Source: Burkholderiales bacterium 67-32 (GTDB lineage: Bacteria; Pseudomonadota; Gammaproteobacteria; Burkholderiales; Burkholderiaceae_B). From it: a stretch of DNA of 64,000 nucleotides. Positions 58,832 to 64,000 of this stretch are shown here, one piece after another. Every line of letters begins with the position of its first letter. The first letter of the stretch is position 1. The DNA is taken from contig MKUP01000006.1 in assembly GCA_001898625.1 (NCBI GenBank), forward strand, positions 78,237-142,236, written 5' to 3'. The notes beneath the pieces were generated by a model. The model had not been told where the DNA came from. It saw only the letters and a program-made list of their open reading frames with translations, and did not search any database. The position numbers and the translations under genes were made by a program.

Positions 58832-60568
58832 CTAGGCGGTCGCGGAGCGGGCGAAATGAGGGCGCCCCAACAGCAGCACGGCGGACACGGCGATGGCCGA
58901 GACGACGCCGATGATGCTGCCGATGGCGGCGAGCTGCGAATACGTGCCGTTGTCGAACAGGGTGAGGATCAGGTAGCCGATGACCGGGTTGCGCGGGCCC
59001 GACAGGATGGCCGCCGCGTTCAGTTCCCCCAGCACCAGCGCGAAGATCGAGGCCCATCCCGCCGCGAGGCCGGGCAGGATCAGCGGCAACTGGACGGCGC
59101 GGAAAGTGCGCACCGGCGATGCGCCGAAAATGCGAGAGGCTTCGGTCAACTGGTTGCCGATCTGCTGCACCGACGATTCGGCGGCGATCGAGGCGGTGGG
59201 CAGGTAGATGGCCACGTAGGCCAGCAGCAGGATCAGCCAGGTGCCGCCCAGGCGGAAGGGCGCGAAGCCGAAGGCCACGAGCACGCCTACCGCGAAGACG
59301 ATATGCGGGATGGCGGCGGGCACCTTGGTGACGATGCCCAGCGCCTGTTCGCGCCGGCCGCCGGCGTGGCGGGCGACCACGGCGATCAGCCCCGCGGCCA
59401 GGACCGCCGCGGTGGCGGCGCAGATGGCCAGCATCGTGCTGTTCCAGATCGCGTCGCGCGCCGCGGACGAGGCACCGAATTCCGCGAAGTTGTCGAGCGC
59501 CAGGTCGGCCAGCACGATGCGCGAACGCCAGAACGGTTGCAGCGCGACCACGACCAGCGCCAGCAGCGGCAGCACCGAGGTCAGCAGCACGTACAGCAGC
59601 ACCGCCAGCCGGGCCGGCCAGCGCCAGCCGCCCAGCGCCAGCAGATTGGGGCGCACGCCCATCCCGCCTATCTGCGCGTGTCCGGTCCGCGCGGCGATGC
59701 GCCGCTGGAGCAGCCAGATCGAGGCGATCACCCCCATCAGCAGCAGCCCGATGATGACGGCCTGCGCGGTCTTGGGCGGATAGGAGAAATTCAGCAAACG
59801 GTAGATGTAGACCGACAGCACCTCGATGCGCGCGGCGCTGCCGATCAGCGCCGCGATCGAATACAGGCCGATGCTGGAGATGACGCAGACCAGCACCGAC
59901 GAGCCCACGGCATGGCGGATGGCCGGCAGCGAGACCTGCGCGAAGCAGCGCAGGCGGCCCTTGCCGAACATGCGCGCGGCTTCCTCCAGGCTCGGGTCCA
60001 GGCCGCTGAACGCGGCGGCGGCGATGACATACACGTGCGGCACCGCCCACAGCGCGTACAGGAAGATCAGGCCGGCCCAGCTCTGGATGGCGACCTGGTC
60101 GGCCTCGACGGCGATGCCCGCCGCCTGCATCGCCTCGATCAGCGGGCGGGCCAGGAAGCCGGCGCGCGGATCGGCCAGGAACAGCCAGCCTATGGCCATG
60201 GCGACCGGGGGCAGCAAGAGCGGGATGACCGGCAGCAGGCGGGACAGGCTGCCCCAGCGGGCGTCCGTACGTTCGATCAGCCACGCGAAGAACACCCCCA
60301 CGGGCACGGCGATGGCGGTCGTCGTGGCGGCCAGGATGGCGGTGTTGCGCACGGCCGCGAGCAGGCCCGGGGCGGACAGCGTGTCGGCCCACAAGGCCCA
60401 GTCCAGGTGGCCGTCGGGCGCGACGGCGCGCACGATGATCAGGATGACGGGATAGAAGACGAGCGCGCCCAGCGCCAGCAGCAGCGGCGCCATCAGCCAG
60501 GTGGCCGGCACGCGGGAGCGCGCGCGGGCCGGGGCGCTGGAAAGCTCCTGGGCTACATACGCGCTCAT
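58832..60568 (-). CDS. ABC transporter permease, fused two-domain (FbpB/PhnU-V type)
   Basis: A 578-residue inner-membrane protein with two permease halves and about twelve helices. Each half has an EAA loop: EEAARMFGKGRLRCFAQVSL near 190 and TEASRIFGASPVRTFRAVQL near 475. Fusion of both halves is usual for the iron/phosphonate group. It overlaps the ATPase stop by 4 bases. Confidence 0.92.
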   Translation of the reverse strand: MSAYVAQELSSAPARARSRVPATWLMAPLLLALGALVFYPVILIIVRAVAPDGHLDWALWADTLSAPGLLAAVRNTAILAATTTAIAVPVGVFFAWLIERTDARWGSLSRLLPVIPLLLPPVAMAIGWLFLADPRAGFLARPLIEAMQAAGIAVEADQVAIQSWAGLIFLYALWAVPHVYVIAAAAFSGLDPSLEEAARMFGKGRLRCFAQVSLPAIRHAVGSSVLVCVISSIGLYSIAALIGSAARIEVLSVYIYRLLNFSYPPKTAQAVIIGLLLMGVIASIWLLQRRIAARTGHAQIGGMGVRPNLLALGGWRWPARLAVLLYVLLTSVLPLLALVVVALQPFWRSRIVLADLALDNFAEFGASSAARDAIWNSTMLAICAATAAVLAAGLIAVVARHAGGRREQALGIVTKVPAAIPHIVFAVGVLVAFGFAPFRLGGTWLILLLAYVAIYLPTASIAAESSVQQIGNQLTEASRIFGASPVRTFRAVQLPLILPGLAAGWASIFALVLGELNAAAILSGPRNPVIGYLILTLFDNGTYSQLAAIGSIIGVVSAIAVSAVLLLGRPHFARSATA

Positions 60569-61722
60569 GCCGGAAACCACCTCAACCCATCGCCGGGCAA
60601 GATGACGTCGATCGCATCGCCTTGCCGCACCGGCGCGCCCATCGGTCCGCGTCCCGCGGTCCAGGCCGTCATGGCGATGCCGGCGATCTCGAAGCGCAGT
60701 TCCTGGCGGGCCCCGAAATAGATGGCGTCCCGCACGATGCCGGAGAAGCGCGGCCCGCCATCGCCGGGCGCGGATCCGGCCGGCGCGACGGCGATGCGTT
60801 CCGGCCGTATCGTCAGCCATCCCGCGTCGCCCGGCCGGGCGCCCGCATGCATGCCGGCCACGGGCAGGCTGCCCAGCGGCGTGGAAACGGTCGCGCCGTC
60901 GCCGGCGATCGTTTCCACCCGGCCCTGTACGCGGTTGATTTCGCCGACGAACTCGGCCACGTACAGCGAGGCGGGATGTTCGTAGACCTCGCGCCCGCTG
61001 GCCAACTGGGTGATGCGGCCGTTCTCCATCACCGCCAGCGTGTCGGCCAGTTCCATGGCCTCTTCCTGGTCGTGAGTGACGTAGATGCCGGAGAAGTCCG
61101 CCTGCGCCTTCAGTTCCCGCAGTTCGCGGCGCAGCCGCCGCCTGACCTTGGCATCGATGTTGGACAGCGGTTCGTCGAACAGCATCACCGACGGCGAACC
61201 GACCAGGGCGCGCGCCAGCGCGACGCGCTGTTGCTGACCGCCGCTGAGTTCGCCGGGGTAGCGGTGGTCCAGCCCCGCCACGCCCAGGCGCTCCAGTACG
61301 CCGGCCACGCGTGCGCGCACTTCATCCTTGCCGAGGCCGCCGAGCGAGGCCAGTGGGTAGGCCACGTTCTGGAAGACCGTCATATGCGGCCAGAGCGCGT
61401 ATGACTGGAACATCATGCCGATGTGGCGATGCTCGGGCGCGACGAAGACCCTGTCGCGCGACGAATAGACCGTGCGGCCGTTGATCCGGATCTCGCCCTG
61501 CGCCGGCTGTTCCAGCCCGGCGATACAGCGCAGCAAGGTCGTCTTGCCGCAGCCGCTGGGGCCCAGCAGCACCACCAGTTCGCCCCGCCGCACGGCAAGG
61601 TCCACGGCATCCACTGCCAGCACGCCGCCATGTCCCTTCCGGTCGCCCGGATAGGTCTTGGTCAGCCCGCTGACGCTTACGATCGCATCGCTCCCGCCAG
61701 GGAGTCCTGTCGCTGCGGCCAA
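60565..61722 (-). CDS. ABC transporter ATP-binding protein (FbpC/PotA type) with TOBE domain
   Basis: A 385-residue ATPase. Walker A is GPSGCGKTTLLRCIAGLE, Q-loop FQSYALWPHMTVFQNVAYPL, signature LSGGQQQRVALARAL, Walker B VMLFDEPLSNID and switch YVTHDQEEAMELAD; a regulatory TOBE barrel follows from about 290. It begins at a TTG with GGAGGAAG just upstream. It is first of the eight-gene operon and divergent from the IclR gene. Confidence 0.92.
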   Translation of the reverse strand: MAAATGLPGGSDAIVSVSGLTKTYPGDRKGHGGVLAVDAVDLAVRRGELVVLLGPSGCGKTTLLRCIAGLEQPAQGEIRINGRTVYSSRDRVFVAPEHRHIGMMFQSYALWPHMTVFQNVAYPLASLGGLGKDEVRARVAGVLERLGVAGLDHRYPGELSGGQQQRVALARALVGSPSVMLFDEPLSNIDAKVRRRLRRELRELKAQADFSGIYVTHDQEEAMELADTLAVMENGRITQLASGREVYEHPASLYVAEFVGEINRVQGRVETIAGDGATVSTPLGSLPVAGMHAGARPGDAGWLTIRPERIAVAPAGSAPGDGGPRFSGIVRDAIYFGARQELRFEIAGIAMTAWTAGRGPMGAPVRQGDAIDVILPGDGLRWFPA

Positions 61723-61780
61723 GATGTCTTCCTCCAGATCGGGTGTCGCGCTACAGTCGCCACCAGTCTTTTTGGTTGTT

Positions 61781-61817
61781 TGTTCAATCTAGCACGAAAA
61801 CAAAAAAATATTGAACA
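61781..61817. promoter_or_regulatory. Long-spaced inverted repeat in the ABC/IclR divergent gap
   Basis: TGTTCAAT (61781-61788) and ATTGAACA (61810-61817) are perfect 8-bp arms 21 bases apart in a markedly AT-rich stretch. Arm centres are about 29 bp apart, close to three helical turns, which suits a tetrameric IclR regulator. The site probably controls the minus-strand operon promoter. Confidence 0.55.
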
Positions 61818-61860
61818 GAAAAAATAAAAAATGAATTTATTGGTGTAAATTTAGACTATC

Positions 61861-61877
61861 TGTCCAAAATGTGGACA
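61861..61877. promoter_or_regulatory. Inverted repeat just upstream of the IclR start
   Basis: TGTCCA and TGGACA are perfect 6-bp arms around AAATG. The site covers the in-frame ATG at 61869 and ends 12 bases before the preferred GTG start at 61890, so binding would repress the IclR gene itself. Confidence 0.5.
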
Positions 61878-61889
61878 AAGGAAGGAAGT

Positions 61890-62681
61890 GTGTCAGCAGT
61901 CACAGGCAAGATCCAAAGCGACCGGAGCCAGGGCGAAGACGCTTCACCCAGCGCCGTCAAGACACTGGGCAAGGCCCTGACCGTGCTCGAAGCCGTGGCG
62001 CAGTGCGAGCATCCGCCCACCGTCGGCGAACTGGCGGCGGTGGTCGGGCTGGCGCGGCCAACGGTGCACAGGCTGGTCCAGACGCTGGTCGGTACGGGCT
62101 TTCTGCAGCAGAACGCCAACGATGCCCGGGTCAGCATCGGGTTCGCCGTGCTGCCCCTGGCGTCCTCGCTGCTGGACAACAACCGGCTCAGGCTGGAGGC
62201 CTTGCCGCACTTGCAGGCCCTGGCCCAGAAGATGAACGAGCGGGTCAACCTGGGCATCCTGCATCGCGGCCAGGTGCTGATCATCGGCGGCACCGAGAAA
62301 CCCAACCTGCCCACCATCTATTCCCGCTTCGGCCGTTCGGTGCCGCTTCATTGCTGCGCGCTGGGCAAGGCCATGCTCGCGTTCATGCCGCCCGACCAGG
62401 CGCGCGCGCTGCTCGAAGCGCGTCCCATGGTCGCGCGCGCGCCCAATACGATCACGACCATTCCGGCCATGGAGAAGGAACTGGCGGCGATCCGGGAACG
62501 CGGCTATTCGACCGAACACGGCGAGAACTCGCCCACGTCCAGTTGCATAGGCGTGCCGCTGCTGGACCGCAACGACTTCCCGGTGGGCGCGCTCAGCGTG
62601 AGCGGGCGCTCGATGGAAGCCCTGAAGAAAGACGCCGGCGAGGCGCTGGCCACGGCGGAGCTGATTTCGCATCTGCTTTAG
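61890..62681 (+). CDS. IclR family transcriptional regulator
   Basis: A regulator of about 263 residues. The helix-turn-helix is LGKALTVLEAVAQCEHPPTV, then GELAAVVGLARPTVHRLVQT; the IclR effector domain includes NERVNLGILHRGQVLIIGG and SRFGRSVPLHCCALGKAMLA. I prefer GTG 61890 because AAGGAAGGAA lies directly upstream; an ATG at 61869 with no such site would add 7 residues. It is divergent from the eight-gene operon and 42 bases ahead of an enolase-superfamily gene, and probably regulates both. Confidence 0.88.
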   Translation: MSAVTGKIQSDRSQGEDASPSAVKTLGKALTVLEAVAQCEHPPTVGELAAVVGLARPTVHRLVQTLVGTGFLQQNANDARVSIGFAVLPLASSLLDNNRLRLEALPHLQALAQKMNERVNLGILHRGQVLIIGGTEKPNLPTIYSRFGRSVPLHCCALGKAMLAFMPPDQARALLEARPMVARAPNTITTIPAMEKELAAIRERGYSTEHGENSPTSSCIGVPLLDRNDFPVGALSVSGRSMEALKKDAGEALATAELISHLL

Positions 62682-62723
62682 GCTCCGGGTTCGCGCCGGG
62701 GCGATCACCAAGGAGTTGCCCGC

Positions 62724-63887
62724 ATGAAGATCCAATCGGTGGAGATCTGCAAACTCGAACTGCCTCCCCGGACCTTGCCGACCCCGCCGCGCCGGCCCAG
62801 TTACAACCAGACGGCCCGGCGCGCCTTCCCGATCAACAAGTACCCGGAGTTCCCGCGCCAGTTGCGCAAGATCCCGGGCGAGGTTGCCGATGAAGCCTGG
62901 ATCCGGGTGACGGCCGAGGATGGCACGTGGGGCGTGGGCCTGTGCCACTGGGGGACGCTGATCGCGCCGCTGGTGCGTGGGCATTTCGCGCCGCTGCTGG
63001 AGGGCCGGGATTGCCTGGCCACCGAATTCCTGAACGATCTGATGTGGCGGTCGTGCCAGCGTTTCGGCGCGACCGGGCTGGCATCGGTGGCGCGCAGCGG
63101 CATCGACCTCGCGCTATGGGACCTGAAGGGCAAGCTGCTGGGCTTGCCCGTGTACAGCCTGATCGGCGGTCCCTGCCGCGAATGGATCGACTGCTATTGC
63201 ACTAGCGACGACCTCGACTGGACGATGGAGCTGGGGTTCAAGGCCTTCAAGATCAGCAACCCGGTCCACTACGAAGAAGGCACCGAAGGCATCAATCGGC
63301 TGGAAGAGAAGGTGGCCAAGGCGCGCGAGACGGTCGGGCCGAATGCCGACCTGATGCTCAATCCGGTCATGTCCTTCAACGTCGACTTCGCTGTGCGGCT
63401 GATGGAGCGGCTGCTGCCGTATCGCCTGCGCTGGATCGAAGAGCCCCTGATGCCGCACGACACCGACGGCCTGGCGCAGTTGAAGCGGGCCGTTCCCACG
63501 CTGCCCATCGCCACTGGCGAGGACCACAAGGGCCGGCACGCCTTCCGCGAACTGATAGACCGCCGCTGCGTGGACGTGCTGCAGCCCGACCTGCGCTGGT
63601 TCGGCGGCCTGACCGAGGCGCTGAAGGTCTACACCCTGGCCGAGGCCGCGGGCCTGTCGACCTTTCCGCATTCGGGCGCCAGCCTGCCCTTCGGCCAGCA
63701 TTTCCATTTCGCGATGCCGGAGACCCAGCTCGCGGAATACTGGCTGGGATCCGACGTGGGTGTACCGCTGGCCGAGGCCATGCGCCTGCCGGGCGTGCAG
63801 GTGCCGGTGGATGGCAAGGTCAGGCCGTCGGACGCGCCCGGCTTCGGCATCGACCTGAAGAAGGAATGGCTGCGGCCCTGGCCCTAG
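62724..63887 (+). CDS. Enolase-superfamily protein, L-rhamnonate dehydratase-like
   Basis: This 387-residue protein has the extended N-terminal loop (Pro/Arg-rich, residues 13-50) and FKAFKISNPVHYEEGTEG near 172-189, both recalling rhamnonate dehydratase. Putative Mg ligands E239 (WIEEPL) and E266 (ATGEDH) and base H316 (STFPHSGAS) are present. The first metal ligand, normally Asp, is N213 (LMLNPVMSFN), which may alter or weaken metal binding. AAGGAG precedes the ATG. It follows the IclR gene and may work with the operon on the other side. Confidence 0.82.
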   Translation: MKIQSVEICKLELPPRTLPTPPRRPSYNQTARRAFPINKYPEFPRQLRKIPGEVADEAWIRVTAEDGTWGVGLCHWGTLIAPLVRGHFAPLLEGRDCLATEFLNDLMWRSCQRFGATGLASVARSGIDLALWDLKGKLLGLPVYSLIGGPCREWIDCYCTSDDLDWTMELGFKAFKISNPVHYEEGTEGINRLEEKVAKARETVGPNADLMLNPVMSFNVDFAVRLMERLLPYRLRWIEEPLMPHDTDGLAQLKRAVPTLPIATGEDHKGRHAFRELIDRRCVDVLQPDLRWFGGLTEALKVYTLAEAAGLSTFPHSGASLPFGQHFHFAMPETQLAEYWLGSDVGVPLAEAMRLPGVQVPVDGKVRPSDAPGFGIDLKKEWLRPWP

Positions 63888-63967
63888 GCTGACTCGAGAT
63901 TCATGTTCTTTAGTCGGTCTTGTCCGGGGCGCCGGGGCCGGGCGGCCGGTGGGGCGCAGCGAAGCCG

Positions 63968-63984
63968 GTCCCGCTGCGCGGGAC
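63968..63984. other. Short perfect hairpin at the right edge
   Basis: GTCCCGC, TGC, GCGGGAC form a 7-bp stem 80 bases after the last gene. No T tract follows before the window ends, and the surrounding 113 bases contain no gene. It could be a terminator cut by the window or part of another intergenic repeat. Confidence 0.35.
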
Positions 63985-64000
63985 TACCCGGTGGGGACAG

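Noticed and set aside
57759..61722. Definite ferric-iron transporter fbpABC
   Set aside because: The binding protein belongs to the AfuA/FbpA fold, but its iron-ligating tyrosines are not evident and the operon is metabolic, so the substrate is left open.

Overview
This is a GC-rich, densely coded 64 kb bacterial chromosome segment with no tRNA, rRNA, CRISPR array, prophage or transposase that I can see. The gatCAB and mreBCD-mrdAB blocks, the pyrE and xth genes, and above all eight separate periplasmic binding proteins of the Bug (tripartite tricarboxylate transporter receptor) family point to a beta-proteobacterium of the Alcaligenaceae (Bordetella/Achromobacter-like). The genus is inferred from gene content, not measured.

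Layout. (1) 342-4784: four-gene operon of an AAHS-type MFS permease, a PyrK-like flavo/Fe-S subunit, a class 1B dihydroorotate-dehydrogenase-like enzyme and an M20 N-carbamoyl-amino-acid amidohydrolase. It looks like reductive or hydrolytic use of a pyrimidine-type ring acid. A convergent LysR gene follows. (2) 5787-12462: metallophosphoesterase with an unassigned C-terminal half, Bug protein, FGly sulfatase, second Bug protein and a LysR regulator. (3) 12485-13282 xth and 19708-20436 pyrE are housekeeping genes. Between them lies a MarR-controlled island with a Bug protein, a three-subunit molybdenum hydroxylase and a CoxG-like protein. (4) 20421-25048: divergently regulated operon of FAD monooxygenase, maleate-isomerase-like protein, Bug and isochorismatase-like amidase, with a LysR gene whose start codon lies in a perfect palindrome. 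(5) 25061-28000: polar amino-acid ABC importer. (6) 28144-31542: TonB receptor plus HmuY-like heme-binding lipoprotein behind a Fur-box-like site. (7) 31719-39313: RraA/Bug, tandem overlapping IclR and LysR genes, RidA/Bug/FAH operon, LysR and SDR. (8) 39433-49440: conserved core, with gatCAB plus a histidine phosphatase on one strand and mreB, mreC, mreD, mrdA (PBP2) and rodA on the other. (9) 49451-52662: SMP-30/Bug/NIPSNAP operon with a divergent IclR gene. (10) 52676-63887: eight tightly packed minus-strand genes (complete Fe3+/polyamine-type ABC importer, two TauD-type dioxygenases, 2-hydroxyacid dehydrogenase, enolase-superfamily dehydratase, Bug protein), divergent from an IclR gene and a rhamnonate-dehydratase-like enolase-superfamily protein.

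The recurring plan is one uptake protein, two to five catabolic enzymes and a local regulator whose inverted-repeat operator lies in the divergent gap. No membrane subunits (TctA/TctB) for the eight Bug proteins are present. A 70-bp GC-rich palindromic element occurs three times, once inside the mreC-mreD junction.
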